Shown here: positions 1 through 9,433 of the stretch, piece by piece | Layout: each line of letters starts with the position of its first letter | Numbering within the stretch: the first letter of the stretch is position 1 | NCBI RefSeq assembly: GCF_010015445.1 | Contig: NC_053133.1 | Location: 4,334,264 to 4,398,263, forward strand | DNA: 64,000 nt | Direction of reading: 5' to 3' | From: Perca fluviatilis | Taxonomy: Eukaryota; Chordata; Actinopteri; Perciformes; Percidae | Notes under the pieces: model-generated | What the model was told of the DNA's origin: nothing | Seen by the model: the letters and a program-made list of their open reading frames with translations, nothing else | The model's database searches: none | Program-made: the position numbers and the translations under genes

Positions 1-610
1 AGTTGTCGGATTCATCTACCAACCCTTTGTAGGCTGGCGCAGGTTTGCCTTTGACCAGCTCTTAGTTATGCTGCTACAGTTTTAGTCTGCTGGGGGACTT
101 CCTTTGACACACTGAGCTCCCCTCTCCTCTCTCTTTCCATCTGTGTGCATTCATGTCCCAGTAATTCTTGTTTTTAACTTAGTTCCGGCGAGCTTATTCC
201 CAGGAGTCCTTTGTTTTCTCACTTTGCAGATTTCCTTGGATCGTGGTGACACCCGGATTGTTGTTGCAGCTGCTACTGTGGTCCTGCTTGACACCTTGCT
301 ACGCCCTGCACTGCTACTGCTATTATTTTTAGTCATAGTTATAGTATCTTTATTGTTACTATAATTGCCAATATTTATCATACCAACTGGTATATCTGTT
401 ATGCATCATATTTCTATTTTTCTGTATATGTGTGTCTACGTCCCAACCGGCAGCGGCAGATGGCTGCCCACCAAGAGCGAGGGTCTGTCCGAGGTTTGAA
501 GGACATTCTTTTTTCCACTGTCGCACCAAATGCTTTCTCTTGGAGGGGAATTGTTGGGTCTCTGTAAATTATAGAGTGTCGTCAAGACCTACTTCAAAAG
601 TTTGGGACAA
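1..610 (+). mobile_element. L2-type LINE 3' UTR fragment
   Basis: This stretch matches, by eye, the non-coding 3' part of the L2 element at 8.9-11.3 kb and the copies at 40.2-40.8 kb and (reversed) 56.2-56.9 kb. Shared landmarks are the CTTTGACACACTGAGCTC block near 105-120, the TCTTTATTGTTACTATAATTG block near 346-368, and the GAATTGTTGGGTCTCTGTAA block near 548-567. The element enters from the left edge of the window and fades before the usual L2 tail, so it is truncated at its 3' end. The short ORFs here are chance frames inside the UTR. Confidence 0.75.
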
Positions 611-1415
611 AGCATTTCACTGAAATTCCTTCCTTGACGAGGAGATGCACGGTCAGACACATTCAGCTCATCATTTGAGAAAACTGGAGATGCAACCAGT
701 AGGAAACGGACATTGTTGCCAGTTGTTAAGTGCTTATTTGTGTTGAAATTTGAGCCCAATTGTCTGATTTGATAATGCTATTTGGGAAACAATGATTGAA
801 GACAATCTAATGGACAATTGATTCCTTTCATATTGTATTGGAAATGTATAGTTTTCAGTTAATATATTAATGCCATATTGTTGGTGAAACTTGAGCCTAT
901 CTGTGTTTGTCTAATTTTGCTGGGAGAAGTTTCTCCTTAGACTTAGATAATTCCAATTGCTATTCATAATGTGGTTACAATGACTACAATGAAATTACAT
1001 TTAATTTGAAAATGGCCTTACTTAAAGTAATGCATAATTATTTTGGGGTTTTTGCCTCAAAGGTTATCAACCTATTAGTAATTATTCTACTGCTTGTACC
1101 TACCATTGTCTATGAACTGAAATCCATCTTAAACAAACTAAACTGGAATTAAATAAAGAAGAAGTTAGGAGATATTTGAGTTATTGAGACTTCCTTGAGG
1201 CTTGGAAGGCCTCCTTCTTTGTCTTGACAACCTCCCTCATCACAGGGCTGTGTATGAGTTTTGGTTCTTGGAGTGCTGCCATGACAAGCACCCACAACCT
1301 TCAAGTCCCAGCTCCGTGCAGCTGCCTCTGTGATTTGGAGTAGGGTCCATTCTGACTTCATGTCCTCATCCTTTGCCATTACACTGATGAAAATGAAGCT
1401 CACCAGGAGTAGATC
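611..1415. other. Unassigned stretch
   Basis: No recognisable gene. One open frame on the minus strand (1149-1403, 84 codons) has a coding-like composition with the segment ITEAAARSWDLKVVGACHG, but I do not recognise it. It has no visible splice or promoter context, and it lies next to a transposon-like helicase remnant on the other strand, so it may be part of an old element. Confidence 0.3.
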
Positions 1416-1670
1416 TTAACAGGATCGTCCACATTTGCAGCAAAGCTTGCAGATGCGAGCGAAGCCATTCAGTCCATTGTGGCAACGCTGCTGAATATCC
1501 AGAAGTTAAAGCCCGAGCAAGAACAATCTTTGCTGAGTTTTGTTGGTGGCCATGATGTTGTAGCCCTCCTCCCCACGGGGTTCCGGAAAAGTTTGATTTT
1601 CCAGCTCGCTCCGTTAGTGGTGAAGGAGTTAGCTAAGGCTAGCGATGCTAATGCTAAATATAAGCCTTGA
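1416..1670 (+). pseudogene. RecQ-like helicase N-terminal remnant
   Basis: An open stretch encodes a peptide typical of the start of a RecQ-family superfamily 2 helicase domain: a Q-motif-like KLKPEQEQ, then DVVALLPTGFRKSLIFQLAP. In RecQ helicases motif I (Walker A) reads PTGxGKS and binds the ATP phosphates. Here the second glycine is arginine (PTGFRKS), which should abolish ATP binding, and a TGA follows after about 20 more codons. No helicase motifs II-VI follow in any frame I could read. A related fragment sits at about 36.99-37.07 kb inside a repeat, so the source is more likely a repeated mobile element than a host RecQ gene. That origin is inference. Confidence 0.55.
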
Positions 1671-2071
1671 CTGTCTTCCCTCTTGTTGCACATGCGCATG
1701 ACATACGTAACGATCAAACGTTAGCGATTGGTTCTGGCAGATCCAGAGTGGCTCTGGGCAGATCCAGTAGTTCTAAACTTCAACAGAGCACCCACCTTCA
1801 AGAAAGTTAACAATTGTCAATGGAGAGTGGCCAGACTCTCTGTACAAATGAAATGTAGAAGAGTCTGGTAGGACCAGGCTTATTTTACCTGCTATCTGAT
1901 CCAACTTAATGGTTGTAATAGGTTAGTTCAAACTTCTCTTTACCTGATTGTCCCATACACAGGGAGCAACTTCTAAAGGAACTGCAAATATAATCATGGA
2001 CATTTGGCCCAATGGTAGCACCACCTCCTTGGGGTTGTTGCTCAGTCAGCATCTTAGTAGTGGTTAGATGC
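1671..2071. other. Unassigned stretch
   Basis: Nothing recognisable: no long open frame, no clear repeat boundary. Confidence 0.3.
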
Positions 2072-2290
2072 CATTCAAGTCAAGTCAGCTTCATTGTCAG
2101 ATGTGCTATACATGCATGACATACGGCACAAATGAAATTTCAGTCCTCTCGGACCCCCGGTGCAAAATGCAATAAAAAATAAGTTTCTATAAATAGAAAA
2201 GAGATAGAATAAACAATCAACAATTTAACATGACATAAAAATAAACAATCAACTATCAACAAGACGTACAATAACAATCAACAATCAGAC
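2072..2290 (-). mobile_element. LINE 3' end, minus strand
   Basis: On the minus strand this ends with a GACAATGAAGCTGACTTGACT-type tail preceded by a stretch around CGTATGTCATGCATG. That is the form of a fish LINE 3' UTR terminus with a short tandem tail; the tail is represented on the plus strand by AAGTCAAGTCAG near 2080. The same tail type recurs near 54.30 kb. AT-rich filler follows to about 2290. Confidence 0.5.
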
Positions 2291-2590
2291 TCACAAACTC
2301 TCTTCGCTTCGGGAAACATAAACAACCTTTGAGCTAGCAAGCTACACACTGAAAATGTCAAATCTTTAAGAAAATGTGGCTCATGCAACCAGACAGGCCT
2401 TCTTGATTCTTTTGGGGAATGACTGGTTGAATGGGACTGATTGGTGGGATTTCTGTGGATGAAGTAAACACGGCGATACAGTGTCGCTTAGCGCCAAACA
2501 AGACGATTGTGATTGGTTTAAAGAAATGCAAACAACCCAGAGGTTTTTTTCTAACCCTGTGGAGATAGAGCTGGCAAAGCGAGACTACTT
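2290..2590. mobile_element. Non-autonomous DNA element, subfamily B
   Basis: Matches the copy at 52.2-52.63 kb along most of its length (CTTCGGGAAACA near 2308, CTTGATTCTTTTGGGG near 2401, GTGGGATTTCTGTGGATGAAG near 2446). It shares its right end with subfamily A (TGATTGGTTTAAAGAAATGC at 2510-2529, ending GGCAAAGCGAGAC near 2575-2587). Subfamily A copies lie near 36.6, 38.4, 42.9, 47.0, 49.4 and 53.9 kb. No transposase is encoded. The superfamily cannot be assigned from sequence alone. Confidence 0.6.
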
Positions 2591-4218
2591 TGACCAAGAC
2601 AACACAACCAAAAAAAACAACAAAAAAAAAAAAAAAAAAAACCCCAATGACAGAGCAACATCACATTTGTTACCAGCCGTGTGTGTGTGTGTGTGTATTA
2701 TCTTTCCACAGCTGCCTGGCCCAAACCAGGCATGTGAAATAAACATTAGATTGAATGTGGAACGTACAAACGGTCATTAAAAGCAGACCATCCAATAAAG
2801 GTTTTTGAAACCAACAATTGCTTATCTCTTCATTACACTATACATGTGTTATTATTGTCCTGTGCAAATATATTAACATGCTTTACTGTGTATGACATAA
2901 CATAATGTGCACATATGCTTCGCCAAAAAGGAAGCTCTAACGGAACGTAACGGAGACTCAGAGGATCTAATAAAAAATCATCTACAAGTGCATGGGTTTG
3001 AGAGCAAACCCTTACTATAAGAATTATCATGTACGTCATGTACGCACAATGGGGGTATATTTTAATATGCAGAGCTCGGGTGGTCTATGGATTATCCAAG
3101 AAGGGGATCTTACCATTTTTAAGGTCAAGATAATCAAATGTAGTGTCCTTAAGTGTTTATTGTATGTTATCACATACTTTTGTGGCAAAACTGAATGGCG
3201 TTGTGCATATGTTTTCAACAATGTCATTTGCTCTGCAAATTAAAAAAATGTCTGAGCATCAACTGACACATTTTCACTTTCCCATCATTTAGATTTGTTT
3301 TGAGCTTTGGAAACGGGATTAAAGTGATTGTATAAAATCCAAATCCATCACACAAAACAATCTTTCACTATGCCATTACTTTATGCCTCATTTGATGTTA
3401 GCCAAATGACAGCAGATTGACCAAATGAATCACAGGCAGAGCACCTGCTCAAGATAATGACATCTGTCCTCATTAGGATGCAGTACCTCCTCATCTCCAA
3501 CAGCTCAACATATCCAATCATTCTTTCATTTGGCCAGTAAGTGATACCACCTCCTCCAGTTCTGTTGAAGCTTTAATGAAATACCTGTGTATTTCTCATT
3601 CTCTCTCTTACACAGACAATTTAATTTAGTATGGTCAGTAATAACCAGGGAAGTAATAATTACATTCAAATATTAATCTCTCTTGTTGGGACAAAGCGAT
3701 GAATCAAAATCCTTGACTTGTTCTCTTTCCAAAATCCTTCCTCTTATGTGATTGCCTCCTCTTACACCCTTCTCACCCCTGTGCCGCCCAGCAGATTACA
3801 ATGACAAATTGTTGTAATTCCCCTTCCGTGAAGAGGGTTGGATTTGAGGCGGGGCTTGGAACAACAATGTTCAGAAGGTGTGGAAATGAGTGGAGGGAGG
3901 TGGCGACTGGAACATAATAACCATACAGTGTGTGGATATGTGGTTAATCTCAACAAGTGTGTGTCTACTTGTTTGTGCTTAAGATGGGCTGAAGATAGAA
4001 GAGTGTATTCTAAATGTGGAGAGACAACTTTACAACATTTTAATTCGACTGCTTTCACTCATTGTGGGAAGTGAAGTGATGACATTATTTTATATACATA
4101 TTAATTAGAGAAGCTTTAAGTATGGTCCAGTAGAAAGAAGTTACAGCACCTAAAACTACTGCAACACAATTGTCAGGTGTAAATTCTGGGCATCTAATCA
4201 GAATTTGTGCTGTGTGTT
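2591..4218. other. Unassigned stretch with poly-A and GT tracts
   Basis: Contains an A-rich tract (about 2609-2640) and a short (GT)n tract near 2681-2696. The rest is AT-rich single-copy-looking DNA with no coding region I can support; the short ORFs overlap on both strands and lack family motifs. Confidence 0.3.
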
Positions 4219-4692
4219 GTTACTGCCAGGGCTGTAGTGCTTGAGTCCGGACTCAAGAGGCGTTTATCAATTGTTTCAGATTTGTCTTGGACTCGTTGGT
4301 ATTTGCATTCCGACTTGTCTCGGACTCGGCCATTGGACTTGCCAAATATTCTAGTAGGCTTTGAACAAGTCCATCATTATGTGCTTTTTTTCTAAAGTAA
4401 CTTCCTCCTTCAAAACAAAACCATTGATGAAGCGTGCTTGTTCAGAAAACAGGTGTTGGTTTCATTCATAATCCATCTAGAACAGGCATTGACATTAGTC
4501 CTCGGTATCTGCCTGGTTGCCTCATATACCTCAATCATCAGGCTTCAATCATTTTCATTTTGGCCACAGACACAATTTGGATTTGGTCTTGACTTGGACT
4601 CTAACGTCTTTGGACTCGGTCTTGACTTGGACTTGACTAGTCCTGGTCTTGGACTTGTCAAAGGTGGACTTGACTACAGCCCTGGTTACTGC
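4219..4692. mobile_element. hAT-type MITE with 8-bp target-site duplication
   Basis: The element proper is 4227-4684 (458 bp). It starts CAGGGCTGTAGT and ends ACTACAGCCCTG, a perfect 12-bp terminal inverted repeat. It is flanked on both sides by the same 8 bp, GTTACTGC (4219-4226 and 4685-4692). CAG...CTG termini with an 8-bp target-site duplication are diagnostic of the hAT superfamily. The interior is made of degenerate GGACTCG/GACTTGGACT tandem motifs near both ends and has no transposase, so it is non-autonomous. The intact duplication argues for a fairly recent insertion. Confidence 0.9.
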
Positions 4693-5150
4693 ACATAGAT
4701 AACCCTTTTCTAAAACATATGTAAACATCAACTAGACTCGGGGGATCAGAATCTCTGGATCTTCATCAGGAAATAGAGCTTACAGTCATGGACAAATTGC
4801 TTTGATTTACATAGGTTTTCATGTCACTTTGACCTCTAGTCACCCACACTGGGATATGGCTTGCCCATTAATCACACATAAATGGTTGTCAAGGCTGGAT
4901 TCTGTGCTCATCCAACATGGCGAGCCGCTGTCAAAGGGTTGACAGTAGGAGGAAAGGGGGAGCAGGGAGACGGAGCAGACAGAAAGGAGACTGGCACCCC
5001 ATTGGGTTATGTGGGTATACATGGTTCTTTAACAAAAGATGCAATGATAAAGCACTCACATCTCAACAGATTCTCACTCCCATCTCGTAAAATACGGATG
5101 CTTGGTCAGTGGTACGTGCTTGTTATTGACTCTAAAAGTCTCCTTTAGCG
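4693..5150. other. Unassigned stretch
   Basis: No gene or repeat recognised. Open frames exist on both strands but carry no family motif. Confidence 0.3.
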
Positions 5151-5480
5151 TCATATCTAAACGTGCTTTATCTAAACGCGCTTGGTCGGGACTATTGGCG
5201 TCACTTTTGGCGCAGTTAGCTTAAGGAAAAGGTCGTGGGTGGGCTTATGTTTCCATGACACGTGGGAAGAACGGGATGATTAGGTTTAGGAAAAGAAGAA
5301 CAGGATGGTTGGGTTTAGGAAAAAAAGAACAGGACGGTTGGGTTTAGTAAAAGAAGAAAGCAACGGTTGGGTTTAGGAAACGTGACACGCGGAACACGAT
5401 CCCCGGTCTCTTGGGTGAAAGTCCTGTGTTGTTTGACCCATCCACCACCCCAACCAACCTCCCTATGCGGACTTTCATAC
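5151..5480 (+). repeat. Dispersed repeat with GGTTGGGTTTAGGAAA minisatellite
   Basis: About four tandem, imperfect units of a roughly 30-bp motif (GGTTGGGTTTAGGAAAA with variants) occupy about 5275-5390. They are followed by a conserved block with CACCCAAGAGACC-type sequence on the minus strand and GTTTGACCCATCCACC on the plus strand (about 5400-5455). The same right-hand block reappears at 43.40-43.47 kb and a GGTTAGGTTAAGGAAAAG block at 42.75 kb, so this is a dispersed repeat family; the class is unknown. Confidence 0.6.
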
Positions 5481-5726
5481 TACTCGCGACTGTAGTGCGG
5501 TCGCTCTTAGTGCTACGTTATCTTCAAACCCCATGTAGCTTCTGTTCTCCCTGGTGCGTTCTACAAACACTCTGATAGGCACTTTTTGCGTCGCTTCAGA
5601 CGCTGACAGCCACTGTCCAAATGTCCGTATTTTACGAGTTCAAAGTTGGGTCAGATCTGATCTGAGGCCTGGATGTGATTTTTTTTAATTTATTTTTATT
5701 TTTTACCTGTGATTATTGTGAGGGTA
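5481..5726. other. Unassigned stretch left of the tandem duplication
   Basis: No feature recognised. It includes a T-rich run near 5680-5705 just before the left boundary of the duplication. Confidence 0.3.
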
Positions 5727-5854
5727 TAATGACAGAACAGGCAAAATTCACACAATGTAAAACAGCTTAAAATTAACATTTTGTTGCCACAACTGCAAAA
5801 GCAAGTTAAGAAATCTGCTTCCAAGTGTAAAATGAAAATAATTTCTGCCCCTTT

Positions 5855-5856
<2 letters not shown>

Positions 5857-5900
<44 letters not shown>
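5857..5900 (+). repeat. (TG)n microsatellite
   Basis: About 22 uninterrupted TG units. The equivalent tract in duplication copy 2 is 12 bp longer. Confidence 0.95.
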
Positions 5901-5905
<5 letters not shown>

Positions 5906-7204
5906 GTAGCTGCTGTATTGGCCTTTCGATTGTGTTCTCTCTGTGCCTTGTTGATGCCAATGATCTACTGTGTGTTATTGCTTTAAGCATTGAATGGCAT
6001 AGCTGGTTGATCTACACCAAGGTTACACTGACTGAAATCTTTTTCTTATGACAAATTAATTTCTAAGCATACATTATAAAATACCCTCCTTATTTGATAT
6101 AACGCTACTCACTGTGTTACCACACATGTTAGTGTTTATCGCTGGTTCAATAAGAGGTGCAACAGTTTGTCAAGCTCTAGGATTCATGCTCCGCTGTTCA
6201 ATAGAGTATGTCAGGCTATATATACAGGTCCTGTGCAGGAACTTGGCACTTTAGAGTCAGGTTTGACAGCAGTGGAGAACGGTTTTGGATGTAAAATAGC
6301 AACCTTTTCTTAAGATTTAACGGAGAAAAAAACCACAAGACACGTAGCACAGATTCACTAGTGTGAATACAGCATCTTGTTGAATAATCGTTGCTGTTCC
6401 CTGTGCTTCATAAATCATTGCTATGAGTAAATACTGTATTGACACAAGGGACACAGCAATATTGCCTCTACAAACTGCCAACATCTAATATTAGTCTGTT
6501 TGTTGACTGGACATCTGCCATAAAAATTGCATATCCACTCCTGGAAAGGGGAACACCACTGTGTGTTCTCACATTGTCCTCAGTGGTCTTCATCCATACT
6601 TGGACCATTATCACGTGATCCTTGTTTTACCAACCAAGGATCACAATCTAAAGTATGTGTACAATAGGGTTGAGTTTTAATACATCAGCATTTTGAAAGA
6701 CGCTATTTGGCACTAATCAGGGAGTGGCAGTGAGAGAGTATCTCCACCTTATCACACAAAAAGGGCATCAATTCAAATGAAAGTTCTTTTTATTTTTATT
6801 CTCACTAACCACCATATCCTACTCTTCACTGGCATACAGCATGTACAGAACTCTTTAACAGGTCAGGCATAAGGAGGTAACTTACTTGGAATGTATGCAA
6901 TCCAAAATTCCAATAGCCAGTTTAGGTTTATTTGGATACAGCAAAGAAACCTTGAGGATCTGTGACAGAATAACGTTAACTCCATGACCATTTACAATAA
7001 TAGATTTTCAGAGCTTTCAACTGCATCTCAGGACGTTTTCACACCTATAGTTTGTTTGCTCTGCTCTGAATCATTTGATACATTTTGTAAACTTGGAGCA
7101 ATTTCCACTCGGTTCGGTTTCACTTCAGAACAATGCGTCACTACAAACAACGCAAGAACGTTCACTCTGCTTATTGGTCCGATGTGTCTGGTGATGAACC
7201 AAAG

Positions 7205-7693
7205 GAAACTAGGACCTTGGTATAACTCCCAAACTTGCAAATTAAAACAAATCTCACGAAACCTCGAAAGTAAATGGTGTTCCACCAAAGTGGAAGAATC
7301 TCGTTTGGATTGGCAAGAAAGTCGCAAAACCTATAGGAAGGCCCTAAGAAAGGGCCAGATGACAATACCCATCACTAATAGAAGAAAATAAGAACAACCC
7401 AAGGTTTCTTTTCAGCACTGTAGCCAGGCTAACAGAGAGTCACAGCTCTACTGAGCCATCTATTCCTCTACCTCTGAGTAGTGATGACTTCATGAGCTTC
7501 TTTAATGATAAAATTATAACAATTAGAGATAAAATCTATCACCTTTTGCCCTCAACTTCTAACGGTTCACCTTTAAAAGCAGGACCGCTAGAAAGAACGA
7601 CTATTCCCGACATATACTTAGACTGCTTTTGTCCTATAGACCTTCAACAATTAATGTTAAAGATATCCTCAGCTAAGCCATCTACCTGTCTCT
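7205..7693 (+). mobile_element. L2 LINE fragment inside copy 1
   Basis: Encodes the linker between the endonuclease and reverse transcriptase domains of an L2/CR1-type ORF2 (WYNSQTCKLKQISRNL, then LDWQESRKTYRKALRK) and the start of the RT region (DFMSFFNDKIITIRDKI at about 7487-7537). It is cut off at 7693 by the duplication junction, so it is necessarily dead. A frame change near 7353 separates the linker from the RT part. The left flank (about 7050-7200) looks like unrelated repeat sequence. Confidence 0.75.
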
Positions 7694-7821
7694 TAATGAC
7701 AGAACAGGCAAAATTCACACAATGTAAAACAGCTTAAAATTAACATTTTGTTGCCACAACTGCAAAAGCAAGTTAAGAAATCTGCTTCCAAGTGTAAAAT
7801 GAAAATAATTTCTGCCCCTTT

Positions 7822-7884
<63 letters not shown>

Positions 7885-9433
7885 GTAGCTGCTGTATTGG
7901 CCTTTCGATTGTGTTCTCTCTGTGCCTTGTTGATGCCAATGATCTACTGTGTGTTATTGCTTTAAGCATTGAATGGCATAGCTGGTTGATCTACACCAAG
8001 GTTACACTGACTGAAATCTTTTTCTTATGACAAATTAATTTCTAAGCATACATTATAAAATACCCTCCTTATTTGATATAACGCTACTCACTGTGTTACC
8101 ACACATGTTAGTGTTTATCGCTGGTTCAATAAGAGGTGCAACAGTTTGTCAAGCTCTAGGATTCATGCTCCGCTGTTCAATAGAGTATGTCAGGCTATAT
8201 ATACAGGTCCTGTGCAGGAACTTGGCACTTTAGAGTCAGGTTTGACAGCAGTGGAGAACGGTTTTGGATGTAAAATAGCAACCTTTTCTTAAGATTTAAC
8301 GGAGAAAAAAACCACAAGACACGTAGCACAGATTCACTAGTGTGAATACAGCATCTTGTTGAATAATCGTTGCTGTTCCCTGTGCTTCATAAATCATTGC
8401 TATGAGTAAATACTGTATTGACACAAGGGACACAGCAATATTGCCTCTACAAACTGCCAACATCTAATATTAGTCTGTTTGTTGACTGGACATCTGCCAT
8501 AAAAATTGCATATCCACTCCTGGAAAGGGGAACACCACTGTGTGTTCTCACATTGTCCTCAGTGGTCTTCATCCATACTTGGACCATTATCACGTGATCC
8601 TTGTTTTACCAACCAAGGATCACAATCTAAAAGTATGTGTACAATAGGGTTGAGTTTTAATACATCAGCATTTTGAAAGACGCTATTTGGCACTAATCAG
8701 GGAGTGGCGGTGAGAGTATCTCCACCTTATCACACAAAAGGGCATCAATTCAAATGAAAACTTCTTTTTATTTTTTTTATTTTAAAAAAAAAAATATTCT
8801 ATTTTTTATAAATATTTTATACATTTTGTAAACTTGGAGCAATTTCCACTCGGTTCGGTTTCACTTCAGAACAATGCGTCACTACAAACAACGCAAGAAC
8901 GTTCACTCTGCTTATTGGTCCGATGTGTCTGGTGATGAACCAAAGGAAACTAGGACCTTGGTATAACTCCCAAACTTGCAAATTAAAACAAATCTCACGA
9001 AACCTCGAAAGTAAATGGTGTTCCACCAAAGTGGAAGAATCTCGTTTGGATTGGCAAGAAAGTCGCAAAACCTATAGGAAGGCCCTAAGAAAGGCCAGAT
9101 CAGACTAATACCCATCACTAATAGAAGAAAATAAGAACAACCCAAGGTTTCTTTTCAGCACTGTAGCCAGGCTAACAGAGAGTCACAGCTCTACTGAGCC
9201 ATCTATTCCTCTACCTCTGAGTAGTGATGACTTCATGAGCTTCTTTAATGATAAAATTATAACAATTAGAGATAAAATCTATCACCTTTTGCCCTCAACT
9301 TCTAACGGTTCACCTTTAAAAGCAGGACCGCTAGAAAGAACGACTATTCCCGACATATACTTAGACTGCTTTTGTCCTATAGACCTTCAACAATTAATGT
9401 TAAAGATATCCTCAGCTAAGCCATCTACCTGTC
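7694..9433 (+). repeat. Tandem duplication, copy 2
   Basis: Second copy of the 5727-7693 unit, offset first by 1967 bp and by about 1980 bp after the longer microsatellite. About 280 bp of copy 1 (6790-7070) is replaced here by roughly 55 bp made almost only of A and T (8763-8818). The right part is the L2 element, which continues beyond the duplicated unit. Near-identity means the event is recent, or that one copy is an assembly duplicate. Confidence 0.88.
7824..7880 (+). repeat. (TG)n microsatellite, copy 2
   Basis: About 28 TG units; counterpart of 5857-5900 and longer by 12 bp. Confidence 0.95.

Larger units (their letters stand above)
5727..7693 (+). repeat. Tandem duplication, copy 1
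   Basis: Starts at TAATGACAGAACAGG (5727) and ends inside L2 sequence at CTACCTGTCTCT (7693). The same block begins again immediately at 7694. The two copies are almost identical over about 1.7 kb apart from the GT microsatellite length, a few single-base changes, and a block of about 280 bp (about 6790-7070) present only here. The left part holds no recognisable gene, and the right part is the L2 fragment listed separately. Continuation of the L2 past the breakpoint only in copy 2 shows that the right edge of the unit lies within the LINE. Confidence 0.9.

Noticed and set aside
1416..1670. Host RecQ helicase gene
   Set aside because: Only motif I is present, it is mutated (PTGFRKS), no further helicase motifs or exons follow, and a related copy lies inside a repeat.
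5857..8030. Cys-Val repeat ORFs over GT tracts (also at 23, 35, 42 and 45 kb)
   Set aside because: They are translations of dinucleotide microsatellites with no conserved flanking domain.
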